Both the position numbers and the translations under genes were made by a program. From the NCBI GenBank assembly GCA_002284895.1, contig CP015605.1:434001-498000 (forward strand): DNA of 64,000 nt. The letters are read 5' to 3'. Under the pieces are notes generated by a model. The model was not told where the DNA came from and searched no databases. It was given only the letters and a program-made list of their open reading frames with translations. Below, piece by piece: positions 50,892 through 59,464 of the stretch. This DNA is from Actinobacteria bacterium IMCC19121. Its GTDB lineage: Bacteria; Actinomycetota; Actinomycetes; Nanopelagicales; Nanopelagicaceae. Position 1 is the stretch's first letter. Each line of letters starts with the position of its first letter.

Positions 50892-51787
50892 GTGCGGTAT
50901 TAGTTGAAGATGGTCCTGATAAAGGCGCAATTTGGCATTTTGGTGAACCAGTAAAAGAACAAAGAGCAATCGAAGCTGGCACAGCCTGGGCAGATCTTTC
51001 ACATCTTTCAGTTATTGCAGTAAGTGGCGAGGATCGCCTGAAGTGGTTGCATGATTTAACAACACAGTTTCTAACCGACCTTAAGGCTGGCATCTGGAAG
51101 CCTGCAATGATTTTAGATCCACAAGGTCACGTTGAGTATCAATTCAACTTAGTTGATGATGGAACGACTACTTTTCTTATCCTCGATGCCAGCTATGCAC
51201 AGACTTTGATTGCATATTTGAGCAAGATGAAGTTCATGCTCAAAGTTGATGTGCGGGATGCTACAAGTGATTTTGCTGTGCTGCGCGCCCCGGGTGTGAC
51301 AACAGATATCGGTGGACCTTTTGCATTAGTGCCACGAGGAGAAGTTGGGCAGATGGCACAGGCATTTAACGCAGTGGCAACTCAAGTCGGCACATGGGCA
51401 CTTGATGCTGAGCGCGTTGCTGCAGGACGCCCACGTATTGGTTTTGAAACTGATCACAAAACTATTCCGAATGAGATCGGTGTCTTAAATGGCGCCGTGC
51501 ATATGAATAAGGGTTGCTATCGCGGGCAAGAAACTGTTGCCAAGATATTTAACTTAGGTAATCCGCCTCGCAGATTAACCATGCTCCACCTAGATGGCAG
51601 TGATGTGGGCTTTCCTGCAACAGGGACAAAGATTGAAAATAATGGTGTGGTTGTTGGTTTTATTGGCACCGTGGCAAGGCATCATGAACTGGGCACTATT
51701 GCCCTTGCTATCGTGAAGCGAAATACACCACTGGATGCCACGCTAAGCGTTGATGGAATTGCAGCAGCGCAGCAACCTATTGTTTAA
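50888..51787 (+). CDS. ygfZ: YgfZ/GcvT-like folate-binding Fe-S assembly protein
   Basis: 299 residues. The GcvT fold is supported by D-R-L-K-W-L-H-D-L-T-T-Q near residue 48, and the YgfZ signature K-G-C-Y-R-G-Q-E around Cys210. YgfZ uses tetrahydrofolate and helps assemble or repair Fe-S proteins such as MiaB. ATGA overlap with fur suggests co-translation and a shared metal or oxidative-stress context. Confidence 0.88.
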   Translation: MSAVLVEDGPDKGAIWHFGEPVKEQRAIEAGTAWADLSHLSVIAVSGEDRLKWLHDLTTQFLTDLKAGIWKPAMILDPQGHVEYQFNLVDDGTTTFLILDASYAQTLIAYLSKMKFMLKVDVRDATSDFAVLRAPGVTTDIGGPFALVPRGEVGQMAQAFNAVATQVGTWALDAERVAAGRPRIGFETDHKTIPNEIGVLNGAVHMNKGCYRGQETVAKIFNLGNPPRRLTMLHLDGSDVGFPATGTKIENNGVVVGFIGTVARHHELGTIALAIVKRNTPLDATLSVDGIAAAQQPIV

Positions 51788-51791
51788 CCGC

Positions 51792-51797
51792 TACGAT
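51792..51797 (+). promoter_or_regulatory. -10 hexamer TACGAT, leaderless start of a small ORF
   Basis: TACGAT lies 7 nt before GTG 51805. Confidence 0.45.
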
Positions 51798-51804
51798 TTA
51801 GCGC

Positions 51805-51933
51805 GTGGAGCTTCTTACCTCAGTAATCCTTGGCTTAGTGGCCATCGCTTTCGGTATTGCGCTCATCTTTTACGCATTTCGCGGACGTCAATCACAAGCC
51901 AGACGCTCGCCCAAATTTAGAGGACGTCCATAA
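51805..51933 (+). CDS. Small single-pass membrane protein
   Basis: 42 residues from GTG: M-E-L-L-T-S-V-I-L-G-L-V-A-I-A-F-G, a single TM helix, then a basic Arg-rich tail (F-R-G-R-Q-S-Q-A-R-R-S ... R-G-R-P). The stop TAA directly precedes the nitrobindin ATG. It has its own leaderless-type promoter. Unknown function; could aid membrane recruitment or insertion. Confidence 0.6.
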   Translation: MELLTSVILGLVAIAFGIALIFYAFRGRQSQARRSPKFRGRP

Positions 51934-52434
51934 ATGGTTTTCACAATCCCTGAAGGATTGCACCCAGATTTAAATCCACTTGCTTGGCTGGTTGGCACAT
52001 GGCGCGGTAAGGGCCGCGGTGAGTATCCCAACATTGAAGGCTTTGAGTTTGCCCATGAAGTTGTTTTTAATCATGATGGACGCAATTTTCTTAATTACTT
52101 CTCGCGCTCATGGATATTAGATGCCGATGGTGAGATCGTGCGCCCAGGTGCATCTGAAGTGGGTTTTTGGCGCGTGCAACCTAACAATGTTTTAGAGGTT
52201 TTGATTTCACATTCGACAGGAATTACTGAAGGTTGGGTGGGAACTTTTGATGGTCCCAAGATTCAATTAGTAATGGATCAGGGTTATTCCGCGCCTTCTG
52301 CCAAGATTGTTACAGCAGGTGTTCGCCTGTATGGTCTTGTTGCTGGTGAACTCTTTTATGCCTATGACATGGCAGCAGAGGGACAAGAGTTACAAGCACA
52401 TGTGTGGTCATCTCTGCCACGTTCAGCCGAATGA
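51934..52434 (+). CDS. Nitrobindin/FABP-family haem protein (DUF1794)
   Basis: 166 residues. The beta-barrel family signature G-T-W-R-G-K-G-R-G is at residues ~24-32. The conserved C-terminal H-V-W-S-S-L supplies the proximal haem His. Such proteins bind ferric haem and isomerise peroxynitrite to nitrate. Placement between the small membrane protein and asparaginase forms a compact operon, with the next start overlapping its stop. Confidence 0.88.
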   Translation: MVFTIPEGLHPDLNPLAWLVGTWRGKGRGEYPNIEGFEFAHEVVFNHDGRNFLNYFSRSWILDADGEIVRPGASEVGFWRVQPNNVLEVLISHSTGITEGWVGTFDGPKIQLVMDQGYSAPSAKIVTAGVRLYGLVAGELFYAYDMAAEGQELQAHVWSSLPRSAE

Positions 52435-53345
52435 TGTTAGGTGAAGTCCTAGCCGAAGTAACACGAGGCGGGAAAGTGGAATCTGTTCATGCAGGCCACG
52501 TTGTTGTTTTAAATGCCGATGGTTCTATTGCTTTTCAAAAAGGTGATGCCACTCTGCCTATGTATTCACGCTCTTCACTTAAATCTATTCAAGCATCAGC
52601 GATGGTGCGCGCAGGCCTTGATTTAGAACCACGTTTATTAGCACTCGTTTGCGCTTCCCATGCTGGCACACAGATTCACCAAAGCGGAGCGCTGGCCATA
52701 TTGGCAAAGGCTGATTTAGATGAGCATTCATTGCAGTGTGTGATGGATCGGCCATTAGATGAAGAACTGCGAAGAACATCTCAACCCACACGACTTGCCA
52801 TGAACTGCAGCGGTAAGCATTCAGGAATGATTCTGACGTGTCATATCAATGGCTGGCCTATTGATTCTTATTTGAGCCCAGAGCATCCATTACAAAAAGC
52901 TATTGCTGCAGAAGTAGAAATGATGAGTGGTGAAAGAATTAGTAACACAACCGTTGATGGTTGCGGGGCACCGCTATTTATGTTCTCTTTGCTTGGTTTG
53001 GCTCGAGCAGTGAGAGCGTTAACTATTTCAACTGATCCTGTGCACCAAAGTGTTGCGGCAGCTTGCAGAGAGTTTCCAGAAATGGTGTCAGGTCAAGGCC
53101 GTCTTGCAACTCGGATGATGCAAAATATTGAAGGTCTGTTTATGAAAGATGGCGCAGAAGGTTTCAATGTTGCATCAATGCCAGATGGGCGCACATTAGC
53201 CATCAAGATCAGTGATGGAACTTCGCGGGCATTGCCTGCAGTTACTGCAGCTGCGCTAAAGATTCTTGGCGTGGAAGCGGGCGAGATGGAAGAAAGTACA
53301 TACGGTGGAGGCAAGAGCGTGGGGAGCATTCGCGCAACCTTCTAA
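52431..53345 (+). CDS. L-asparaginase (AnsA/asparaginase II family)
   Basis: 304 residues from ATG 52431, overlapping the nitrobindin stop (ATGATG). The thermolabile Rhizobium-type asparaginase family is shown by E-V-T-R-G-G-K-V-E-S-V-H, Y-S-R-S-S-L-K-S-I-Q-A, C-A-S-H-A-G, N-C-S-G-K-H-S-G-M and D-G-C-G-A-P. It hydrolyses L-asparagine to aspartate and ammonia. It is unrelated to the E. coli-type enzyme. No signal peptide, so cytoplasmic. Confidence 0.88.
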   Translation: MMLGEVLAEVTRGGKVESVHAGHVVVLNADGSIAFQKGDATLPMYSRSSLKSIQASAMVRAGLDLEPRLLALVCASHAGTQIHQSGALAILAKADLDEHSLQCVMDRPLDEELRRTSQPTRLAMNCSGKHSGMILTCHINGWPIDSYLSPEHPLQKAIAAEVEMMSGERISNTTVDGCGAPLFMFSLLGLARAVRALTISTDPVHQSVAAACREFPEMVSGQGRLATRMMQNIEGLFMKDGAEGFNVASMPDGRTLAIKISDGTSRALPAVTAAALKILGVEAGEMEESTYGGGKSVGSIRATF

Positions 53346-53352
53346 TTGCCCG

Positions 53353-53358
53353 TACCCT
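53353..53358 (+). promoter_or_regulatory. -10 hexamer TACCCT, leaderless start of mshA
   Basis: TACCCT lies 6 nt before ATG 53365, without a ribosome site. Confidence 0.45.
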
Positions 53359-53364
53359 TGAACA

Positions 53365-54621
53365 ATGAACGGGCGCATTGCAACCTTGATGGTGCACACA
53401 TCACCTCTGGATCAACCAGGTATTGGTGATGCTGGTGGCATGAACATCTATGTTGTTGAAGCTGCCCAGCGTATGGCTGCTATGGGTGTGGAAGTAGATA
53501 TCTTCACTCGCAGAACTAATCCTGAACAAGGCGAGATTGTTGAAATCTCTAAGGGCGTGCGCGTTCGCCACTTTGATTGTGGTCACGGCGCACTGACTAA
53601 AGAACAACTACCTGCTCACATCCAAGGTTTATCTAAAGAGTTTTTACGTATTGCAAAGAGTGAAAACTATGACGTTATCCATTCTCACTATTGGATCTCT
53701 GGCAAAGTAGCGATGGCTGCATCTAAAGAGCTAGGTATTCCAATTGTGCACACCATGCACACAATGGCGCGAGTAAAGAATTTGAACTTAGCTGAAGGTG
53801 AAAGCCCAGAGCCAATGATTCGTGTGCAGGGTGAGACTCAAGTAGTTGCAGCAGCCCAAGCTCTTATTGCAAACACTGACGCTGAAGCTGCCAGCCTTGT
53901 TTCTCTCTATGATGCTTGTCCAGATATCGTCCATGTTGTTACACCGGGAGTTGATCTCTACACATTCACCCCAGGAGATGGAAAAGCGGCAGCCCGTGAG
54001 TTTGTTGGAATAGATGCAGATGCTTTAGTTGTGAGCTTTGTTGGTCGCATTCAGCCACATAAGGGTCCTGAAGTATTAATCCGTGCAACATCTGAACTCG
54101 TTAAGCACTCACCACATCTTCGCCCCAAATTAGTTGTCAACATTATTGGCGGTGCCTCTGGTGCTAATGGTGAAGAAGTAGAGCGTTTGCAGGAGTTAAC
54201 AACATGGCTTGGCATTGATGATGTTGTGAGGTTCATGCCTCCCACACCACGTGCTGATCTGCCACAGTGGTATCGCGCCGCAGATTTAGTATGCGTTCCT
54301 AGTTATTCAGAAAGCTTTGGCTTAGTTGCACTTGAAGCACAGGCCTGTGGCACACCTGTTGTTGCAACAGCAGTGGGCGGCCTTCGCACCGCAGTGGCCG
54401 ATGGTATTTCAGGTGTTTTAGTTGATGGCCATGATGCAAAAGCCTGGTCTTCAGTTATTGCGCGTCTTTTACTTGAACCACAGCGCCGCGTGCTTTTATC
54501 TATGGGTGCCATTGAGCATGCATCTCACTTTGGTTGGGACACAACGGCCCGTGGCACATTAGATATCTATGACCTTGTTATCACTGAAAATAACGCAGCG
54601 CGCAAAATCGCAGGAGAGTAA
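53365..54621 (+). CDS. mshA: D-inositol-3-phosphate glycosyltransferase MshA
   Basis: 418 residues, GT4/GT-B fold. The MshA hallmarks are: H-T-S-P-L-D-Q-P-G-I-G-D-A-G-G-M-N-I-Y, H-S-H-Y-W-I-S-G, H-T-M-H-T-M-A-R-V-K-N, and S-Y-S-E-S-F-G-L-V-A-L-E-A-Q-A-C-G-T-P. It joins UDP-GlcNAc to 1L-myo-inositol-1-phosphate, the first step of mycothiol synthesis. The YbjN gene begins on the base after its stop. Together with the MshD-like gene at 48153 it shows that mycothiol is made. Confidence 0.95.
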   Translation: MNGRIATLMVHTSPLDQPGIGDAGGMNIYVVEAAQRMAAMGVEVDIFTRRTNPEQGEIVEISKGVRVRHFDCGHGALTKEQLPAHIQGLSKEFLRIAKSENYDVIHSHYWISGKVAMAASKELGIPIVHTMHTMARVKNLNLAEGESPEPMIRVQGETQVVAAAQALIANTDAEAASLVSLYDACPDIVHVVTPGVDLYTFTPGDGKAAAREFVGIDADALVVSFVGRIQPHKGPEVLIRATSELVKHSPHLRPKLVVNIIGGASGANGEEVERLQELTTWLGIDDVVRFMPPTPRADLPQWYRAADLVCVPSYSESFGLVALEAQACGTPVVATAVGGLRTAVADGISGVLVDGHDAKAWSSVIARLLLEPQRRVLLSMGAIEHASHFGWDTTARGTLDIYDLVITENNAARKIAGE

Positions 54622-55104
54622 ATGGCTGCGATCGACCCACGCTTTACTATCGAAGAGTTCCTTGATTCTCACGATTTAGAGTATGAGCGCAAAGATGCGA
54701 ACACTTTCCTGGTTACTTTGCCAGGGGAGAAGAAATTACAGACTCACCTAGCACTCATTGTTGGTGATCACTCTTTAAGTATTAACGCCTTTGTTATCCG
54801 AAAGCCTGATGATAATGAGGCGGCCGTGCATGCATGGTGCATGGCAAAGAATGCATCCCTCTATGGAATTGCTTTTGCTATCAATGAAGTGCGAGATATT
54901 TTCCTTGTGGGGCGCTTGCCACTCTCTGCCGTTACTGATCGAGAGATTGATCGTTTAGTGGGATCCGTGCTTCAAATCTCTGATTCATCATTTAATCCCT
55001 TGATTGAACTTGGATTTGCTAATGCAATTCGCCGTGAGTGGGCTTGGCGCGTTTCACGCGGGGAGTCACTGGCCAATTTAGATGCTTTCAAACATTTGGT
55101 TTAG
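54622..55104 (+). CDS. YbjN-domain protein
   Basis: 160 residues. The YbjN fold is supported by the N-terminal I-E-E-F-L-D-S-H-D-L-E-Y, a central W-C-M-A-K-N-A-S-L-Y-G-I-A-F-A and a C-terminal R-E-W-A-W-R. In actinobacteria this gene usually sits between mshA and the phosphoglycerate mutase, as here. The family may act as a chaperone-like or sensory protein; exact role unknown. Confidence 0.8.
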   Translation: MAAIDPRFTIEEFLDSHDLEYERKDANTFLVTLPGEKKLQTHLALIVGDHSLSINAFVIRKPDDNEAAVHAWCMAKNASLYGIAFAINEVRDIFLVGRLPLSAVTDREIDRLVGSVLQISDSSFNPLIELGFANAIRREWAWRVSRGESLANLDAFKHLV

Positions 55105-55107
55105 GAT
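55102..55107 (+). promoter_or_regulatory. -10 hexamer TAGGAT overlapping the YbjN stop codon
   Basis: TAG (55102-55104) is the stop codon and the first half of TAGGAT, which lies 6 nt before ATG 55114. A GATGAGG also overlaps here, so both leaderless and SD-led initiation are possible. Confidence 0.35.
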
Positions 55108-55113
55108 GAGGCT

Positions 55114-55857
55114 ATGAGCAGCTACGAATTAATCCTTTTGCGCCACGGAGAATCAGAGTGGAATGCCAAGAATCTCTTTACAGGTTGGGTCGATGTTCGC
55201 CTTTCTGCAAAGGGTGAAGATGAAGCCCGCCGTGGTGGTGCACTCCTTGCTGAGCGAGGATTGCTTCCAGATCTGCTTCACACATCATTACTACGCCGTG
55301 CTATTCACACATCGCAATTAGCCTTAGATGCCTGTGATCGTCACTGGATTCCAGTTAAGCGCTCTTGGAGATTAAACGAGCGTCACTACGGAGCCCTTCA
55401 AGGAAAAGATAAAGCCCAAACTCTTGCTCAATATGGTGAAGAGCAGTTCCAGCTATGGCGCCGCTCTTTTGATGTGCCACCACCTGCTATTGATGACAAT
55501 GATGAGTTTTCACAGGCAAAAGATGCGCGCTATGCCGATATCAGCGCCCCAAAAACTGAGTGCCTCAAAGATGTTATTTTGCGCATGTTGCCCTACTGGC
55601 ATGAATCAATTGTTCCTGATTTAAAGGCCGGTAAGCGAGTGCTTGTGACCGCCCATGGAAACTCACTGCGCGCACTTGTTAAGCACCTGGATGGAATTAG
55701 TGATGCTGATATTGCAGGACTCAACATCCCAACAGGAATTCCGCTCCTATACACACTCAATGCTGATCTAACGCCAAGTGTTAAGGGCGGAGAGTATTTA
55801 GATCCTGCGGCAGCAATTGATGCTATTGCAGCCATTGCTAATCAGGGAAAGAAGTAA
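55114..55857 (+). CDS. gpmA: 2,3-bisphosphoglycerate-dependent phosphoglycerate mutase
   Basis: 247 residues. [10 protein letters not shown] with phospho-acceptor His11, then [18 protein letters not shown] and T-A-H-G-N-S-L-R-A with the second catalytic His. Converts 3-phosphoglycerate to 2-phosphoglycerate in glycolysis. Convergent with the lipoprotein gene, with a 4-nt gap. Confidence 0.95.
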   Translation: MSSYELILLRHGESEWNAKNLFTGWVDVRLSAKGEDEARRGGALLAERGLLPDLLHTSLLRRAIHTSQLALDACDRHWIPVKRSWRLNERHYGALQGKDKAQTLAQYGEEQFQLWRRSFDVPPPAIDDNDEFSQAKDARYADISAPKTECLKDVILRMLPYWHESIVPDLKAGKRVLVTAHGNSLRALVKHLDGISDADIAGLNIPTGIPLLYTLNADLTPSVKGGEYLDPAAAIDAIAAIANQGKK

Positions 55858-55861
55858 GTTT

Positions 55862-56338
55862 TTAAGCTGTGATACCAGCGTATGTATCGCGCTGGTCACG
55901 AATAATTGCTTGCACAGTTACTTGTCCAGCGCGGGCAAAGAACATTGTTACTTGAACACTTTGTCCAGCTTTTGCACCTAGGACTGGAACAACAGCCTTT
56001 GCATTTGCACTTGGACCTTCAAAGATAACCGGTATGTTTTTATCTAAAGAATTAGTACCAGTCACAGTTGCAACTTGGCCATTAATAGCCAAGCCCAGTA
56101 GCGCATCTTCTTGATCCATTGAATTAACAAGAGTTCCCACTAATACGCCAGCGCCTTCGGCAGTTTCAACAACAAGGAGATTGACTACTTTGATGTTATT
56201 GCCATCAGTTGTGATTGCGGTGTCAATGCCATCTGTTACTTGCTTGATATGTCGCGTTGATGCGTTTAATCCAGCCCCACATCCACTTAGTGAGACGGTT
56301 AATGTTGCAATTAACAATGTAGTTAGTACGCGACGCAT
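55862..56338 (-). CDS. LpqE-like lipoprotein
   Basis: 158 residues with a lipobox L-S-G-C (Cys20), then a beta-rich domain of the type found in mycobacterial LpqE (N-L-L-V-V-E near residue 52; copper-chaperone-like folds are related). In Mycobacterium lpqE lies divergently next to carD, as here, which supports the call. A GACAAT hexamer is 7 nt before the ATG. Function unclear, possibly metal binding; no His/Met cluster is obvious. Confidence 0.75.
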   Translation of the reverse strand: MRRVLTTLLIATLTVSLSGCGAGLNASTRHIKQVTDGIDTAITTDGNNIKVVNLLVVETAEGAGVLVGTLVNSMDQEDALLGLAINGQVATVTGTNSLDKNIPVIFEGPSANAKAVVPVLGAKAGQSVQVTMFFARAGQVTVQAIIRDQRDTYAGITA

Positions 56339-56415
56339 AGGCGCAATTGTCTCACATCAAATAAGCAGTGTTTCACGCTGGTTATAGCCAGGTTTTCTCA
56401 TTGCGATATTGCTGG

Positions 56416-56421
56416 TAGAAT
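56416..56421 (+). promoter_or_regulatory. -10 element TAGAAT of carD
   Basis: TAGAAT lies about 24 nt before the carD ATG, giving a short leader that contains GAAGGG as the ribosome site. Confidence 0.45.
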
Positions 56422-56445
56422 TGACCCTCTAGCGAAGGGCATCAC

Positions 56446-56928
56446 ATGACATTTAAGGTCGGCGAAACCGTTGTTTATCCTCATCACGGGGCTGCATTAA
56501 TCGAAGCTATTGAAACTCGCGTGATCAAGGGTGAAGAAAAGACCTACCTAGTGTTAAAAGTTGCTCAAGGCGATTTAACCGTTCGAGTTCCTGCAGAAAA
56601 TGTGGATCTTGTCGGCGTTCGCGATGTCGTTGATTCTGCTGGCCTAGACCGTGTCTTTAACGTGTTGCGCCAGCCATACACAGAAGAGCCAACAAACTGG
56701 TCACGTCGTTACAAGGCAAACCTAGAAAAGCTCGCCTCAGGTGATGTTATTAAGGTTGCTGAAGTTGTTCGCGATTTGTATCGCCGCGACTTAGACCGTG
56801 GTCTATCAGCTGGTGAAAAGCGCATGCTCGCCAAGGCGAAGCAGATCCTTATCTCAGAGCTAGCTCTTGCAGAGCGCACTGATGAAGAAAAGGCTGCAGT
56901 AATCCTTGACGAGGTTCTCGCTTCTTAA
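56446..56928 (+). CDS. carD: CarD-family RNA polymerase-binding regulator
   Basis: 160 residues. The RNAP-interaction domain (1-60) starts with [15 protein letters not shown]. The C-terminal helical DNA-binding domain has the conserved W in [11 protein letters not shown] and [13 protein letters not shown]. CarD stabilises open complexes at rRNA and other promoters. It starts the carD-ispDF-cysS-rlmB array. Confidence 0.95.
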   Translation: MTFKVGETVVYPHHGAALIEAIETRVIKGEEKTYLVLKVAQGDLTVRVPAENVDLVGVRDVVDSAGLDRVFNVLRQPYTEEPTNWSRRYKANLEKLASGDVIKVAEVVRDLYRRDLDRGLSAGEKRMLAKAKQILISELALAERTDEEKAAVILDEVLAS

Positions 56929-56930
56929 CA

Positions 56931-58049
56931 ATGTCTATTAGCGCCATCATCGCTGCCGCTGGCAGTGGTGAAAGATTTGGCGCAGGCATTCCTAAAGCTC
57001 TTATTCAATTAGCAGATCGCACTCTGCTAGAACATGCTGTTTCATCTCTGGCACCAGTTGCTGATCAAATTATTGTCACCGCCCCTGCCGGTTTTGAAAA
57101 ACAAATCAGCGAATTACTCGGTGATGGCATTGTTGTTGTTACAGGTGGTGCCACACGCTCTGCCAGTGTGAGAAACGGCCTGGCAGTTGCAACGGGTGAT
57201 TACGTTTTAGTTCACGATGCTGCCAGAGCACTTGCTAGTACTGATTTAGCAACCCGTGTGATTGCCCAACTACATAACGGTGAAGTGGCAGTAGTTCCAG
57301 CCTTGGCTGTTGTGGACACAATCAAAGTAACTAATAGCGATGGCTTTGTGGTTTCAACCCCTGATCGCGCAACGCTAGTGAGCATTCAAACCCCACAAGG
57401 TTTTAAAACTTCAGCCCTTCGCGATGCTCATGCATCAGGTAATGATGCAACAGATGATGCTGGGCTTATTGAGGCAGTGGGTGGAAAAGTTAAAGTAATC
57501 AGAGGTGAAGAGCGAGCAATAAAAATCACTACTCCTGCTGATTTAAATACAGCGCTTTCACACTTAGGTTTAGGTAAAGAGATTCGCAGCGGCATTGGAA
57601 CTGATGCACATGCATTTGGTGTGGGAAGGCAAATGTGGCTGGCAGGTTTGCACTGGCCAGATGAGCAAGGCGTTGAAGGACACTCAGATGGCGATGTTGC
57701 AGCTCATGCAATTTGTGATGCCCTCTTTGCTGCAACTTCTCTTGGGGATCTGGGAACTAACTTTGGAACTGATCGCCCTGAATATGCAGGTGCTTCTGGA
57801 ATGCGTTTGATGCAAGAGTGCGCAGCGCTAGTGAAAAAAGAAGGCTTTACTATTTCTAATGTGAGTGTGCAGATCATTGGTAATCGTCCAAAGATCGGTA
57901 AGCGCCGCGCTGAAGCTATTGCAGCGATTTCTTCTGCTCTGGGTTGCGTGCAGGTTTCAGTCTCTGCAACGACAACTGATGGCATGGGCTTAACTGGTGA
58001 AGGCAAAGGCATCGCTGCCATTGCAACTGCTCTGGTTTCTAAGCAGTAG
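56931..58049 (+). CDS. ispDF: Bifunctional IspD-IspF (MEP pathway)
   Basis: 372 residues. Residues ~1-215 are IspD ([19 protein letters not shown]); ~218-372 are IspF (G-I-G-T-D-A-H-A-F with metal-binding D-x-[11 protein letters not shown], and [10 protein letters not shown]). They catalyse steps 3 and 5 of the MEP isoprenoid pathway. In Mycobacterium and Streptomyces ispD and ispF are separate neighbouring genes; here they are one frame with a short linker. Two nt separate it from carD. Confidence 0.95.
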   Translation: MSISAIIAAAGSGERFGAGIPKALIQLADRTLLEHAVSSLAPVADQIIVTAPAGFEKQISELLGDGIVVVTGGATRSASVRNGLAVATGDYVLVHDAARALASTDLATRVIAQLHNGEVAVVPALAVVDTIKVTNSDGFVVSTPDRATLVSIQTPQGFKTSALRDAHASGNDATDDAGLIEAVGGKVKVIRGEERAIKITTPADLNTALSHLGLGKEIRSGIGTDAHAFGVGRQMWLAGLHWPDEQGVEGHSDGDVAAHAICDALFAATSLGDLGTNFGTDRPEYAGASGMRLMQECAALVKKEGFTISNVSVQIIGNRPKIGKRRAEAIAAISSALGCVQVSVSATTTDGMGLTGEGKGIAAIATALVSKQ

Positions 58050-58052
58050 AAT
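58047..58052 (+). promoter_or_regulatory. -10 hexamer TAGAAT overlapping the ispDF stop codon
   Basis: The TAG stop of ispDF begins TAGAAT, which lies 6 nt before the cysS ATG. Confidence 0.45.
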
Positions 58053-58058
58053 TAGCAA

Positions 58059-59462
58059 ATGTCCGCACTCAATCTCTATGACACAGCAACTCGTGAAGTA
58101 GGCGTCTTTAAGCCACTAATCCCGGGTCACGTCTCTATCTATGTGTGCGGTGCAACTGTTCAATCACATCCACATATCGGCCATGTTCGTAGTGCAGTCA
58201 ACTTTGATATTTTGCGCCGCTGGCTAACCTGGTCTGGCTATGACGTTACTTTCATTAGAAACGTCACCGATATTGATGACAAGATTTTGCACAAAGCTGT
58301 TCACGAGAAATCACCTTGGTGGGCAGTTGCCATGAAGTATGAGCGCATCTTTACGCAAGCCTTTGCTTCCTTAAATGTTTTGCCACCCACTTATGAACCA
58401 CGGGCAACTGGGCATATCACCCAAATGGTGGAACTGATGCAAAAACTAATTGATAACGGGGCTGCCTATGCCCCAGGTAATGGTGATGTGTATTTAGAAG
58501 TGCGCAAACTTAAGCGCTATTTAACTCTTTCAGGTCAAAAGCTTGATGATCTACAACCAGCTGCAGATGCTGATGCTGCTAGTTCAGAAAAGAGAGACCC
58601 ACGCGATTTTGCACTCTGGAAAGCAGCAAAACCTGGAGATCCTTCATGGCCAACGCCATGGGGAGCAGGACGTCCTGGTTGGCACTTGGAATGTTCTGCA
58701 ATGGCGCACGCCTATCTTGGTGAGGCATTTGATATTCATGGCGGTGGCCTAGATTTAGTTTTCCCTCACCATGAAAATGAGATCGCTCAATCAGAGGCTG
58801 CTGGATATAAATTTGCTAACCGTTGGTTACATAACGCCTGGGTTACACAAGCTGGTGAAAAGATGAGTAAATCTCTCGGAAACACTTTGCAAGTGGAAAC
58901 TATTTTGCAGCGCGTTCGTGGAATCGAACTGCGTTGGTATTTAGGCAGCGCGCACTACCGATCAATGCTGGAGTACTCAGAGGCAGCCTTAGATGAATCA
59001 GCTGTGGCATTTCGTCGTATTGAAAACTTCTTAACTCGCTCAGTGGAACTTCTAGGAATTCAACCAGAACCAACAATTACCGATGCCTTTTGCGCGGCAA
59101 TGAATGATGATTTAGCTGTGCCAGCAGGTTTAGCTTCTATTTCAGAGAATCTACGTCTTGGAAATCAAGCAATTACTGATGGTGATAAAAAGGCAATCGC
59201 TAAGAACGCCAATGAAATCCGCGGTGCTCTGCAGATTTTGGGCTGTGATCCCTTTGATACTAATTACCCACAAAGCGCATCAGGAAATGTCAGCGCAGCA
59301 CTTGATGGTGTTATCCAGTTGGCGCTAAAAGAGCGCGCAGCTGCACGTGAGCGTAAGGATTTCGCCGCATCAGATGCCATCCGTGATGGACTACTCGCTT
59401 TAGGAATTACAATTGAGGACACAGCACAAGGGCCGCGTTGGTCAATGGAAGAAAAGAGTTAA
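58059..59462 (+). CDS. cysS: Cysteinyl-tRNA synthetase
   Basis: 467 residues, class I. HIGH at 39-42 (H-I-G-H), zinc-ligand Cys30 in Y-V-C-G, K-M-S-K-S at 268-272, G-W-H-L-E-C-S and F-P-H-H-E-N-E motifs. It charges tRNA-Cys. MshC, a CysS paralogue, is excluded because of its normal CysS length, the C-terminal DALR-like helices and its place before rlmB. Confidence 0.93.
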   Translation: MSALNLYDTATREVGVFKPLIPGHVSIYVCGATVQSHPHIGHVRSAVNFDILRRWLTWSGYDVTFIRNVTDIDDKILHKAVHEKSPWWAVAMKYERIFTQAFASLNVLPPTYEPRATGHITQMVELMQKLIDNGAAYAPGNGDVYLEVRKLKRYLTLSGQKLDDLQPAADADAASSEKRDPRDFALWKAAKPGDPSWPTPWGAGRPGWHLECSAMAHAYLGEAFDIHGGGLDLVFPHHENEIAQSEAAGYKFANRWLHNAWVTQAGEKMSKSLGNTLQVETILQRVRGIELRWYLGSAHYRSMLEYSEAALDESAVAFRRIENFLTRSVELLGIQPEPTITDAFCAAMNDDLAVPAGLASISENLRLGNQAITDGDKKAIAKNANEIRGALQILGCDPFDTNYPQSASGNVSAALDGVIQLALKERAAARERKDFAASDAIRDGLLALGITIEDTAQGPRWSMEEKS

Positions 59463-59464
59463 CC

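Noticed and set aside
58059-59462. Calling the CysS gene MshC
   Set aside because: Length, C-terminal domain and position before rlmB are those of CysS; MshC is normally shorter.
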